From Fragum whitleyi (taxonomy: Eukaryota; Mollusca; Bivalvia; Cardiida; Cardiidae), in NCBI GenBank assembly GCA_948146395.1, contig OX411559.1, positions 40,108,679-40,172,678 of the forward strand: a stretch of DNA of 64,000 nucleotides. Direction: 5' to 3'. Shown here piece after piece: positions 20,101 to 32,900 of this stretch. Below the pieces are notes generated by a model, which saw only the letters and a list, made by a program, of their open reading frames with translations, did not search any database and was not told where the DNA came from. Both the position numbers and the translations under genes were made by a program. How positions within the stretch are numbered: the stretch's first letter is position 1; every line of letters begins with the position of its first letter.

Positions 20101-22106
20101 GAATTGCGGACGGACGGATGGAAGGACAGACGAAGCGGTGGCTATATGCTCTCCCTTCGGAGAGCATAAAAAGCTTCATTACCTAGGTATGTCCATGCAA
20201 CCACAGAAAAAGAGATTTTCACTTATTCAATCAGATAACATTTGAAATAATCATTACCCCCCCCTCTGCTCCTCCCCTGGACATTCTCTATTTAAGCTTT
20301 TTCCATAAAAGGTCTGTGATCAGATAATCTATGCCAGATATACAGGCTGAGTCTGAGACTTTTAAAGTTTTCTTTAATGAGTTGATCGATCCATGTCAAA
20401 CATAAAGGCTGTAGGGATTCAAAATTCTCAACAAAGCACTCCCCCTCCCCCAAGATGCTCTGCACCTGGTGATTCTACAATCATGATTTTAGCTAATTTT
20501 CAAGTCTGTAGGACTCCTGGCTCATTAGAAAAATTTAAAGATTTCAAAAATGATCCAAAGTACTACCCCCTCCCCAAGACACTCAGCACCTGGTGACCCT
20601 ACAGTCATGATTTTAGCTATTTTTATTAATGTCAATATATTGATCACCCATGACAATTTTCAAGTCTGTAGGGTTCCTGATCCAGGAGAAGAATAAGGTC
20701 AAAGATTTCAAAGTTGATCAAAAGTACTATCCCCTGCCCCCTAATGCTCCGCATCTGGTGGCCCTACATTCATGATTTTAGCTATTTTATTTTAGATCCA
20801 TATGCTTATCATCCATGCCAATATTGAAGTCTGTAGGGCTCCTGGTTCTTTGGAAGATGAAGATTAAAGTTACAAAATTTTTACAAAAGTACTACCCCCT
20901 CCCCCCTGGTGCTCCGCACCTGGTGGCTTTACAGTCATGATTTTAGCTATTTTTATTAAGGTCTATGAGCTGATCCTCCATGCCAATTTTCAAGTCTGTA
21001 GGGCTTGTGGTTCAGAAGAAGAAGGTTAAAGATTACAAAATTTTCACAAAAGTACTACCCTCTCCCCCCTGGTGCTACGCACCTGGTGAATCTACAGTCA
21101 TGATTTAAGCTATTTTCATAAAGGTCCATATGCTGATCATCCATGCCAATATTCAAATCTGTAGGACTCCTTGTTCAGAAGATGAAAAAGGTTAAAGATA
21201 ACAAAATTTTCATCAAAGTACTACCCCCTCCCCCTTGGTGCTCTGCACCAGGTGGCCCCACAAATAAGATTTTAGCTATTTATATTAAGGTCTATGAGCT
21301 GATCCTCCATGCAAATTTTCATGTCTGTAGGACTTGTGGTTCAGAAGAAGAAGAAGGTTAAAGATTACAAAATTTTCACAAAAGTACTACCCTCTCCCCC
21401 CCTGGTGCTACACACCTGGTGAATTTACAGTCATGATTTTTTGGTATTTTTATAAAGGTCCATATGCTGATCATCCATGCCAATATTCAAATCTGTAGGA
21501 CTCCTGCTTCAGAAGAAGAAAAACGTTAAAGATTACAAAATTTTCATCAAAGTACTACCCCCTCCCCCCCTGGTGCTCCGCACCTGGTGGCCCTACAAAT
21601 AAGATTTTAGCTATTTATATAAAGGTCAATGAGGTGATCATACATGCAAAATTTTAAGGCTGTAGGCCTTCATGATAAGAAGAAAAAGAAGGTTAAAGAT
21701 TACAAAATTTACCCAAGGTACTACCCCCTCCCCCCTGGTGCTCCGCACCTGGTGGCCCAACAGATATGATTTTAGCTATTTTTATTAAGATCTATGAGCT
21801 TATCATCCATGCCAAATTTCAAGGCTGTAGGGCTGCTGGTTCAGAAGAAGAAGAATTTTAAAGATTTTCTTAAATTTTTAACTTTGGTTGCCATAGCAAC
21901 CAGAGTTTTTCACCGATTTCAATTCTTTTAGCAATTCTTAAAGGGGACCACCTAAGGAACATTTCTGCCAAGTTTGGTTAAAATTAGCCTAGTAGTTTAG
22001 GAGGAGATGTCGTTTAAAGAAATTGTTGACGCACGACGCACAACGCACATAGACAAAAGGTGATCACAATAGCTCACTTGAGCACGTTGTGCTCAGGTGA
22101 GCTAAA

Positions 22107-23190
22107 AACCTTGTAGACACTCTAGAAGCTATATTTTGTGCCCAATCAACCTGAAATTTGGTCCGAATGATTGTTTTGATGAAATCTCGGACAACTTTAA
22201 TATTGGGTCAAGTGGGGTCAAAAATGAGGTCACAGGGTCAAATCTTAGAAAAACCTTGTAGACTCTCTAGAGGCCACATTTTTTGCCCAATCAACCTGAA
22301 ATTTGGTCCGAATGATTGTTTTGATAAAATCTTGGACAAGTTCAAAATTGGGTCAAGTGGGGTCAAAAATGAGGTCACGGGGTCAATTCTTAGAAAAATC
22401 TTGTAGACACTCTAGAGGCCACATTTTTTGCCCAATCAACCTGAAATTTGGTCAGAATGATTGTCTTGATGAAATCTCGGACAAGTTCGAAATAGGGTCA
22501 AGTGGGGTCAAAAATGAGGTCACGGGGTCAAATCTTAGAAAAACCTTGTAGACACTCTAGAAGCCATATTTTGTGCCCAATCAACCTGAAATTTGGTCTA
22601 AATGATTGTTTTGATGAAATCTTGGACAAGTTCGAAATCGGGTCTAGTGGGGTCAAAAATGAGGTCACGGGGTCAAATCATAGAAAAACCTTGTATGCAC
22701 TCTAGAGGCCATATTTTTTGCCCAATCAACCTGAAATTTGGTCAGAATGATTGTCTTGATGAAATGTCGAACAAGTTTGAAATAAGGTCAAGTGGGGTCA
22801 AAAATGCGATCACGGGGTCAAATCTTAGAAAAACCTTGTAGACACTCTAGAGGCCACATTTTTTGCCCAATCAACCTGAAATTTGGTCAGAATGATTGTT
22901 TTGATGAAATCTTGGACAAGTTTGAAATTTGTTCAAGTGGGGTCAAAAATGAGGTCACAGGGTCAAATATTAGAAAAACCTTGTAGACACTCTAGAAGCC
23001 ATATTTTTTGCCTGATCAACCTGAAAATTGGTCAGAATGATCATCTTGATGAAATCTCGGACAAGTTTGAAATTGGGTCAAGTGGGGTCAAAAATGAGAT
23101 CACAGGGTCAAATCTTATAAAAACCTTGCAAGCAGTGTAGAGGCATCATTTTTTGCCCAATCGACCTGAAATTTGGTAAGAATTCTTCAT
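22107..23190 (+). repeat. 145-bp tandem array of element A, part 2
   Basis: The CTTGTAGAC(A/T)CTCTAGA motif recurs at 22110, 22255, 22400, 22545, 22690, 22835 and 22980, and degraded at 23125, all 145 bp apart. Confidence 0.9.
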
Positions 23191-23470
23191 CCTTTCTAAA
23201 TCTACTTTAAACTATTTTCGACAGTTCATTCAGGTGAGCGATTTAGGGCCACTATGGCCCTCTTGTCTCCTTTTGTCTCAATATTTTCTGTTATACATTG
23301 TTCTAAAATAGTATCTTTGTCAACAGTCATTTTGTCGTCTAAAGTAGCATTCAAATGGGAAAAATCAGATTTTAAGTAATAAAAACTAATCTATAACTTT
23401 GTTTAAAAAGATTAAAGCTGAAAATCTTATAAATCAAATGTGTGTGAAGGATCTTTTGGAGGGCAGTGTA

Positions 23471-23921
23471 TACTATGAAAATACAAAGTGTATACTTTGA
23501 AAATACAAAGTGAATACTATGAAAATACAAAGTGAATACTATGAAAGACACATGAAGTGATGGAAAAGAAAGCATGCTGTGGACTAATTTAAAACACATT
23601 TTCAAGATGATCAAAGGAATATAGCTGGGGCAAGTACAGTAAAATGAGTATTCAGCGACCACTTACAGGACCACATAAAAGTGCATATTTTGTTTTCAAA
23701 CAAAAATAAGTATTTTGACGGAATATGTATGCTTTTGAAAATTTCTTTATAATGCCATGTTGTGAAAATTCATCCTCTATTTGATATGCATTCCCATAGA
23801 TTTATGTCTCTAAGATTTCTTAAAAGAGAAGGTATTCCTTCTCTTTTTCTCCAAAATACTTTTTACCATATGAGTCTAAAATTTGGAAAAAGAGGAAAGG
23901 GTTAATAAATAATCAGCTTAC
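23471..23921 (+). other. minisatellite remainder and non-coding interval
   Basis: 22-bp units to ~23550, then AT-rich DNA. ATGAGTATTCAGCGACCAC near 23645 resembles the end of the MITE at 53500. No exon seen. Confidence 0.4.
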
Positions 23922-26900
23922 TGATTGGCTCATCTGGATGAAAGTCAACCTCATTTACAGATCCTGCGTGTCCAGGTAATTTATACATGATTCTACGTGA
24001 CGTCGTGTCCCAAATATATACAAATCTGTCACCTGATCCGGCTGCTACTTTACTACCGTCTGGCGCCCACGAACATCGTAATAAATTCTGAAGGAAAGAC
24101 AGAATGATCCTTTTAGCTACACTCTTAAATAATATCATTTGGTTAATTCGAAAGGTACGTGCAACACTATTGTAAGTGCCTATTATTAGTTATACGGTTT
24201 CTTGCCGGGGTATATGACGATTTATTCCCGGCTGGAAAAATGATGTCACCCGAGCCGTAGGCGAGGGTTGACATCATTTTTACTGCCGGGAATAAATCGT
24301 CATTTACCCAGGCAAGAAACCGTATTACGAATTTATCATACTTCAAAGTTTGAGGGCTAAATATCTGTCTTTTGCCTATTTTAGGCGTTCGTATAAACCG
24401 ATTTCTTTTAAACCATCAATATCCCTTAATGCGCCCCTATGAAAAGTAAACATGTACAAAGTGACGTCATATATTGTTGTGACGTCACACTACTACACTC
24501 TGCGCTACTGTGATATGGAAGCGTTTGTTGGCTGAAACTACAAGAAAATTAGCATTTTAAATGGACAGATTTGTACAAATTTAAGATATTTATTGACATC
24601 TATATCATTTTTTATTTGCACATTATTATCTGACATCCTTTTCAACTGTATCCTAGTGTATATATTCGGGTCGTGTTATCAGCGAAGCGAGAGAAACATG
24701 GCTGCCGTTACTATTTCGATTTTTTGTCTATGTTCACGTCGAGGCGCCTTAAGGAAACATTAGAGGTAATACCAGAGCGGCCGTAGCTATCAATGTTTGT
24801 CAGGTCAGCATCAACCAATGAAAATGCTAGAATTTTCTTTGCAGTATAATAAATATTTATAGGCACTTACAATAGTGTTGCACTGACCCCTTGAATCGGA
24901 GGCAAGCAATGACATCAGTTTGAGCAACAGCATGGGGTGAATAAGGCTTACTTGCATTCATATTGTTGAGAAATGTGCACCTAACCATAGTTTAATATTG
25001 AAATTCTCAAAGAACATAGTTCCTCTCTTCTTTTATGTATGAAGATGAAGAGCGTATTATTTGAGACTCGTCACGCAAAAAAGGGACCATCTGGGTAGTG
25101 AGTTAAGTGTGGACTCTAGTCAGACTGCGCAGATAGCGCAGACTGACTAAGGTTGAGAATTTTTTGCAATTAATTTCTTCTCAGAATCTTAAATAATCAA
25201 TCTACCTTGGGGTGAAAATAATGTTGAAAAGCGACCTCTGGTTGACCTTTGCTGGACCTAATTTCTTTTTTCAAACATTTATTTTACAAAGTTCCCAGTA
25301 CTCCCACCACATCCTTTCCTAGCCTCCAGCTGCTATCTCACATAGGTCTACAATTATCAACCATTGGTGAAAGACAAATAGTCGGAAAAGATGAGTGCTG
25401 CTGTAGGGTATTGAACCCGACCAGAGGGACCTGCAAGGGGTCTAGACTTGAGCATAGTTATGAAGTTCAATGAAATCCCATTAGTTGCTCAGAAATTGAT
25501 TGACAATATAAATGACCCAAATTACTCACCTTTTCAAAAGTATGTTGATGACCCTGCATAACTTTAACACACCTCTCTTGTGGAGCGAACGGACGGACAT
25601 CCCAGATTCTAACTGTATTAACGAGAAAACATTATAACTTCTTATGTTTTATCATACAATTCTAGCTTTTTCTATCAAGGTTTGAGTGTTCTTATTGGCT
25701 TTAACCTTTTATATGTTGAATCTTAACCCTTGTCATGCTGATCCCCGAGTATTAATGCCTTGACAGGAGCTATAGACAACATCAGCCTGCACATATGTGC
25801 AATCTGATCTTTGTTTATACCACCTGTTTTTCCTTTTCCGAAACAGAAAAGTTTAAAAATTTAATTTTCAAACATAATACCTACTCGCATTTAGTGCATC
25901 CAGTACTTTGAGCACTTTAATTTTGTTGCAATTTTTGCCAAAATTTATTTTTCAGCATGACAAGGGATAAATATACATGTACCTTTTTCTGGCAGGGTGT
26001 ATAGATAAAGAGTGGCCTGCAGGTTTACAATGAAGGTATTTACATGGCCCCTCATCAGAAGTTGCGTGTATTAAAGTAGTGAACCTGTAATGGTTCTGCA
26101 ATTAATGATCTTTAACGGTGTTAACAGTGGTTTCCTAATGATTTTCATTAGGAAACCTTGTTCAACATTTTAAAGGATCATGAGATTAATAAGAGCACCA
26201 CCTAAGGGTGTTGAGTGCAGGATAGTAAATAAAGATCTAAGTCAAAATAATAATAATTTGAAAACAAGAAGGCCAGAATGGCTCTAAACCGCTCACCTGA
26301 GTTTTATTGGTCCAGTGGAATTTCCCATTTCTCTTGCAAAGTTTCATATACATTTGCCTAGTTGATGGAGAGAAGATGTTAGTCCAAGAAGTCAAAATGA
26401 AAAAAGACCCTGACCACCTTCTGGTAACTGAGGGGGAGATGTCTAAAGATTTTTTGACTCAAAATAAGCCACAGGTCAATGGCCTATTCTTTGTCAATCA
26501 ACAAAGGGCAATACCTCACAAAATATGATGAGCAGAGATATAGTTCTTGTGCACTGCACTTCTCCTTAATGAGATCTATTCACCTGTGAAGTTTCGTGAT
26601 AATATTTTGCATACTTTTATAGATATACTCCGGACAAAAAAAGTCTACGGGCGGACCGACCGACAGACTGACTGACAAGTGCAAAACAATATACCCCCTT
26701 TTCTTCGAAAGGGGGCATAAGAGAATAACAATAAAGACTTTAAAAAAATCCACTGGAAATCAATAAAGAACAAGATGTGTTCGTTAAACACGGATGTCCC
26801 CAAAATAGCACTTAAAAAAAGTACCTTGAACTTGTCACATGACCTTAACCTTGGTATCTGTGGATGCACATCATCTAGATCTATCATCATACCATATGTG

Positions 26901-29900
26901 AGCATTTTATCTTAAATAGCCTTGAAATAATTGTCAAAAATATTTCTTTAGTTAAGTTTTGCAGACAGCGGTAAAACAATATGCCTCAAACCTTTTGTTT
27001 TGGGGGCATAAAAACAAATTTGAGCCTGTGCGTGACATTTTAAACAATTTGAAATTTTCATGAGGTGCAAACATTGAGTAGCTTAGAAAGCCACATACAG
27101 TAAATATAAAGTTACCTGATGGTCTACAGATACTTGAGACCTTATCTATTTACTTAACGCATAGTGAAGACATTGGACAGACTGTGCACATGCACAGACT
27201 GGTCAGAGTCTGTGCTTTGCGCATATTTGAAATTGTTGGACAGGCTCATTTTATACCTGTATTATCCATGGCATTTGTGAGTAAATACGAGCCATCTGGT
27301 GATAGCTGCATACCGGATACAGTGTCAGAGTGACCTCTCATTCTGTATAATACATCATTCTTCCGTAAATCCCATACCTAAAAGAAAGGAAACAATACTT
27401 TTTGTTAAGGCAGTTGACCCATAATAGTTATGAAAAAAATCACTTTAACACTGTTAACCAAGGTTTCCTAATGATGTTCATTAGGAAACCTCAGTTAACA
27501 TTGTTTAAGATCATGTGTTCTAAAATGTTGCGGAACTTTTACGGTTCCTCTACCTTTTTTCATATAAAGCAATTCATTAAGGTCAAGGTAGTAGACCCGT
27601 AATAGTTTCGCAACATTTCGGAGCTCATGAACTTTTGCAATGTTGGCCGAGGTTTCCTAATGAAATTCATTAGGAAACTGTGGTTAACATTGTTTAAGTT
27701 CATTACTTCCGAAACCTTGTGGAACTAATATGGGTCCACTACCTTAAAACACAACTATAGCAAGTGGCTATACTATTATTGGTACTTCTTATTGTGTTAC
27801 TCTTACCCTTTGATTGTTACATAGCAATTGTTTAAACGTAAGGCTGTATTGCCTGATAATCTTCACTCCACAGCCTATGTCACAAGAGTGAAATAACCCT
27901 GTAAATTTCTTTATACTACACATATTGTATGCCAATAATGAAAATTCTAGCATTTTCATTGGTTAATGCTGACCTGACAAGCATTGATATCTACGGCCAC
28001 TCCGGTATTACCTCTAATTTTTCCTTAAGGCGCCTCGCCGTGAACATAGTCAAAAAATCGAAACGGTAATGGCAGCCATGATTCTCTCGCTTCGCGGATA
28101 ACGCGACCCGAGTATACACATTGTACTACATTTATAAAACATGTCCGGTAATAATGTGCAAATAAAAAATGATAAAGATGTCAATAAATACCTTAAATTT
28201 TTACCAATCTGTACATTCAAAGTGACAAATTTCTCGCAGGTTAAGCCAAGAACCGCTTTCACATCACAACATAGCAGAGTGTATCATTGTGACGTCACAG
28301 CTATATATGACGTCAATTTGTACATGTTTACTTTTTCATAGAGGCGCATTAAGGGATATTGGTGGTTTAAAAGAATTCGGATTATACCAAGGCCTTAAAT
28401 AGGCGAAAGACAGATATTTAGCCCTAAAACTTTGAAGTATAATAAATTCGTAATATGGTTTCTTGCCTGGGTATATGACGATTTATTCCCGGCAGTAAAA
28501 GTGATGTCAACCCTCGCCTACGGCTCGGGTGACATCATTTTTCCAGCCGGGAATAAATCGTCATATACCCAGGCAAGAAACCGTATAACTAATAATGTTG
28601 GTATTATCTTTTCTATCTGTCCTGATGTCAGAATGTATGTACATATATTCATCCATATGTTACAATGAATGCAACTACTCTTTCATTCATGGGCGGGTTA
28701 GGATGAAACTTTCACAAAATGTCACCTGACCTTGCAAAGCTTCGTTTCTATCTGTTTTTAGATGACTTGTTTGATAAATTTGGTATTTCATGAATGTCTA
28801 TAACACAACAATGGATATTAATGAAATTCACAGGTCATCTACCTTAATGTTGTTATCAATTTTCCCCAGAAAATATTTGTTCTGCTATAAACCTCTTACC
28901 TTTAAGTCATCATCAATTCACCCTGAAAATTTTTGTTCTTCTGTATACCCCTTACCTTTATGTCATTATTAATTCCTCCTGAATATTTTTGTTCTGCTAT
29001 ATACCTCTTACCTTTAAGTCGTAATCAAATCCTCGAAAAGATTTTTGTTCTGCTATATACCTCTTACCTTTAAGTTGTTATCAATTCCCCCTGAAAATGT
29101 TTGTTCTTCTGTATACCCCTTACCTTTATGTCATTATCCATTCCCCCTGAAAATATTTGTTCTGCTATATACCTCTTACCTTTAAGTCGTTATCAAATCC
29201 TCGAAAAGATTTTTGTTCTTCTATATACCTCTTACCTTTAAGTTGTTATCAATTCCCCCTGAAAATGTTTGTTCTTCTGTATACCCCTTCCCTTTATGTC
29301 ATTATCCATTCCTCCTGAAAATGTTTGTTCTGCTATATACCTCTTACCTTTATGTCGTTATCAAATCCTCGAAAAGATTTTTGTTCTGCTATATACCTCT
29401 TACCTTAATGTCATTATCAAATCCTTGAAAAAATTTTGTTCTGCTATATACCCCTTACCTTTATGTCATTATCAATTTCTCCTAAAAATATTTGTTCTGC
29501 TATATACCTCTGACCTTTATTTCATTATCCAATCCTCAAAAAGATTTTTTTCTGCTATATACCTCTTACCTTTATGTTGTTATCAAATCCTCGAAAAGAT
29601 TTTTGTTCTGCTATATACCCCTTACCTTAATGTCATTATCAATTCCTCCTGAAAATGTTTGTTCTGCTATTTACCTCTTACCTTTATGTCATTATCAATT
29701 CCTCCTGAAAATATTTGTTCTTCTGAACACCTCTTACCTTTATGTCATTTTCAATTCCTCCTCAAAATATTTGTTCTGCTATATACCTCTTACTTTTATA
29801 TTGTTATCAAATCCTCCTGAAAATATTTGTTCTGCTATATACCCCTTACCTTTATGTCGTTATCAATTCCTCCAGAAAATATTTGTTCTGCCGTGTCTGA

Positions 29901-32900
29901 GAATGATATGGATGTGACTTGGTATGTATTTTGAAATGTCTGTAATACTCCTTTCTTTCTGCAGTCCCACAACTGTAATTAATCAAATATATATTTTTTC
30001 TAATATTGATGGTTTAGCGCAAACAGTTGTAACTGCCTATATGTTTATAGGCAGTTTCAACTGTTTCGTGCCAAGCCATCTATATATTTTATATTATCAT
30101 TTGCAAAATATCAATTCCATGTCCAATGCTTTTGTTACTTGTCAAGCATTTATGTTGAGGTCTAAGTCACCCTACACAGATAAAATTTGTTCATTGTGCA
30201 ATTTCTGAAATAAGTATGGTCAAGCTCTTCTTCAAATGTTTCTGATTCTAAGTCTTTTAATATGACAGGTCACATTTTTTCTCGACCTTAAAAAAGGCAG
30301 ATTTACTCATGACTAAACATATTTAACAAAATCACTTTAAAAAATTGTCCGAGTCATTAATTCACAGGTTAACAGTCCTGTGATATAAATGTAATTTCAG
30401 AAAAGTTTTTTTCAAGTTTGAAACAGTTTAAAGATTATAGATCTGCTCCTTCAATTATGTTTTGGTCTAAAACACCTGATTTTTCTTTTTAACCCTTTGC
30501 TGTTTATCCCTGCTTTTTCCGTGTATGTGATTTTATGATTGAGAAAACATTGTGAAAAACGAAGAAATTGCTTCTGACAAGCAATTTCTTCTTTTTGCAC
30601 ACTATTTTCTACCCTACTGAATGGTTATTTTTCAAATTAAATCCACTTTAAATTTTCGTCTGCAAAACCTTTGAATTTGGACAGGTCCAAAATTTCGTAA
30701 AACAGGAAAGTGTTAATCCATAAGAGTTAAGGAAATTGAAGTTTAAAAACAAATACATAAAGCTCACCTAGTAGTGTTGGGCAATCGAAATCAAATCACA
30801 AGCAATAATCAGTTTTTGGTTGGAAGAGTAAATTATCTAATGATTGATTGTACAATCATCTTCTTAGAAATTAATACAGCACATCCCAGTATCATCTTTT
30901 GAAGAAAAGAACATGAAAGTTTAGTTAAAACTCATGACCCAAAGACTCATTCTGAAGAGCCAACTCCACTGCTCAGCATGAAACAATTGTAACTACCTTT
31001 AAACATTAAGACAGTTACAACTGTTTCATGCTAAGAAACAAAATATAATGCCTTAAATATATTTGTTAGGAACTGATTAATCAATTATGAAATTTCTTAG
31101 TTGATTATAAAATTGGAAGCCGCATTCAAACTGATTATCAATTATAAACAATTTATCTGCCCATCAGTAGCTTTTAGCACTAGAATTTACGAAATTTTGC
31201 TAAGGTTTTATTCAGCGTGGCAAGTGTTTATTGTGGCTTAGCTCAGGGCTTGTATTTGACCGTAAACCAGGGTTTTGACCCCCAATAATTGCATTTTGAC
31301 CGTTAAAATTTCCAGTAGGTGGTCATTTTGGCATACTGATTTTCTATCAATGCAACTTTTGCAGCAGCAAGATAAATAATGTGTTTTCTTCAAATTTATT
31401 ATATGGAATAGATCTGTATAAATGAGTCAACATAACCAAATAAGTGCCTTAGGACACTTTAGACTATGTTGAATCATTTATGTAGATAATTTTAAACTGA
31501 TAAATGTATAAACTTGCACGCTTTTTGACCCCCTAAATCTTATGGTCAATTGGTTGATGCAGAGCTAGTGTTTGACCCTTAAACCAGAGTTTTGACCCTC
31601 AAAAATGTAAAGTTCAAAACAAGGATTTTTTCTTACTCAAATTTTCTTGTAAACTATTTAGGACTCTACTTATTGTTTTTCCCTTTATATTATTACAAGA
31701 AAAAGGTCAATTCAAACTGAATCTTATAAAATTATATTCTCATTTTTTTCTTTTCTGTCGATTTGACCCTTTTAGAATGAGTTTTGACCCCCAGAATTTT
31801 ACAGTTTAGGAGTCAAGGACTCCTCAATTTCAAACACTAGCACAAGCCCTGGTTGATGTCTCCTGAAATTGATAAGCTAGCACAAGCCCCATAAGCTGAA
31901 GTCTAACCTTTATCGTTCCATCATCACTCCCACTACACACAAGCTGTGGACCTCGTCTTGCTATACTACATGTATTTACAAAACTGTTGTGACCTTTAAA
32001 CTTCTTTATCCGCTCTCCCACTTCAGCATCCCATAAGGACAGAGTTTTGTCTGTGGCTGCTGAGATCAATGATCTGGAAAATAGTTTTGTGCGTGTTAAC
32101 CCTTGTCATGCTGAATTAAAAATTTTGCAAAAAAAAACATGTTAATCAAAGTGCTAAAAGCACTGGAAGTTACCGAATGAGAGTGAGTAGACTACAGAAA
32201 TGTTTCGTTTTGCACCTTTCTGGTTTAAAAATGAACTTCAGATGGTATGAACTAAGATCAGACTGCACATATGTGCAGACTGATCTTTGTCTATACCTCC
32301 TGTTAAAGCAGGAATATTCCGGGTTCAGCATGACAAGGGTTACAATAGACCATTATTGAACAGCAAAAGAAAACAAAATTAATTTGTTGAACCCCAATGC
32401 CCTCACCACTACCATTTTCAGAAACAGTGCTTTGATACAATATGGAAATTGACCTTAAAACCAATGCTAAAAGTTTAAATTTTTCCTCTTATTTGACCTT
32501 GCAAAACGACCTTGTCTGATGACCTTAAAGTTGGTACCAACAGAAAAGTTTTGTCACAAGCAATGCTTTTGAAAAATACATGTAGCACACTAATGTGAAA
32601 TATTACACTAATCTTTTAGTCCTAAACTTGCAAAACCTGTGCCAAACAGCCGTTTGATTATATGGAAATTGCCTTAAAACCATTGTTTGGAGTTAAATTT
32701 TTTCCTCATATTTGACATTGAAAAACGACCTTGTCTGATGACCTTGAAGTTGGCACCAAAAGAAAAGTCTTGTAACAAGCAATGCTCATATGAAATACAT
32801 GTACTACACTAATGTGAACAAGAGATGTTTGTAAAACATTTATGCCCCCCCCCCCATTAAAGCAGGTCAAAAGCCTATTCCTTGTCAATCAACGAAGGGC

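Larger units (their letters stand above)
17894..20169 (+). mobile_element. Helentron-like element C
   Basis: The left end ACAAGAGCCGTCAGAGACGG carries TATGCTCCCCGAA. The right end is ACGG repeats and then the hairpin TGCTCTCCCTTCGGAGAGCA followed by TAAAAA. The subterminal motifs TATGCTCCCCGAA and TTCGGAGAGCATA are inverted repeats, analogous to but different from family A/B. It interrupts the A run GAGAAAAAAGC that is intact in B copy 1 (1768-1780). Two internal arrays are listed separately. Confidence 0.85.
17856..22106 (+). mobile_element. Helentron-like element B, copy 2
   Basis: ACAAGAGGGCCGTTGGCCCT at the left; GAGCACGTTGTGCTC and GGTGAGCTAAAA at the right. It is inserted within an A run of the 145-bp unit (TTAGAAAAACC), and the array continues in register on the other side. 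Apart from element C it matches 1738-3932. A 166-bp-type array occupies about 20400-21850. Confidence 0.85.
17194..23266 (-). mobile_element. Helentron-like element A (reverse orientation)
   Basis: At the left lies the right-end hairpin GAGCACGAAGTGCTC within AGCTCACC...GGTGAGCT, followed by CGTCCGTCGTGTGTCGTC. At the right lies the opposite terminus CTCAGGTGAGCG-type (here CAGGTGAGCGATTTAGGGCC) with the hairpin GGGCCACTATGGCCCTCTTGT. The interior is a 145-bp array split by element B. Confidence 0.85.
16866..23468 (-). mobile_element. Tc1/mariner element, hollowed by nested Helentron-like insertions
   Basis: The terminal inverted repeats CACTGCCCTCCAAAAG...CTTCACACACA are flanked by TA on both sides (16864-65 and 23469-70). 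A transposase C-terminal relic on the minus strand (about 17085-17180) reads ERLVNSMLMHVQAVLSANGG, then FTKY and a stop: the typical Tc1 SMP-R-x-AV-x-AxGG-TKY ending. A decayed frame near 23275-23350 may be its N-terminal side. The other ~6.1 kb is foreign. The transposase is dead. Confidence 0.85.

Noticed and set aside
29213..29917. Plus-strand ORFs up to 141 codons with repeated FCYIPLT
   Set aside because: Antisense to the exon 5-derived minisatellite; no independent gene signal.
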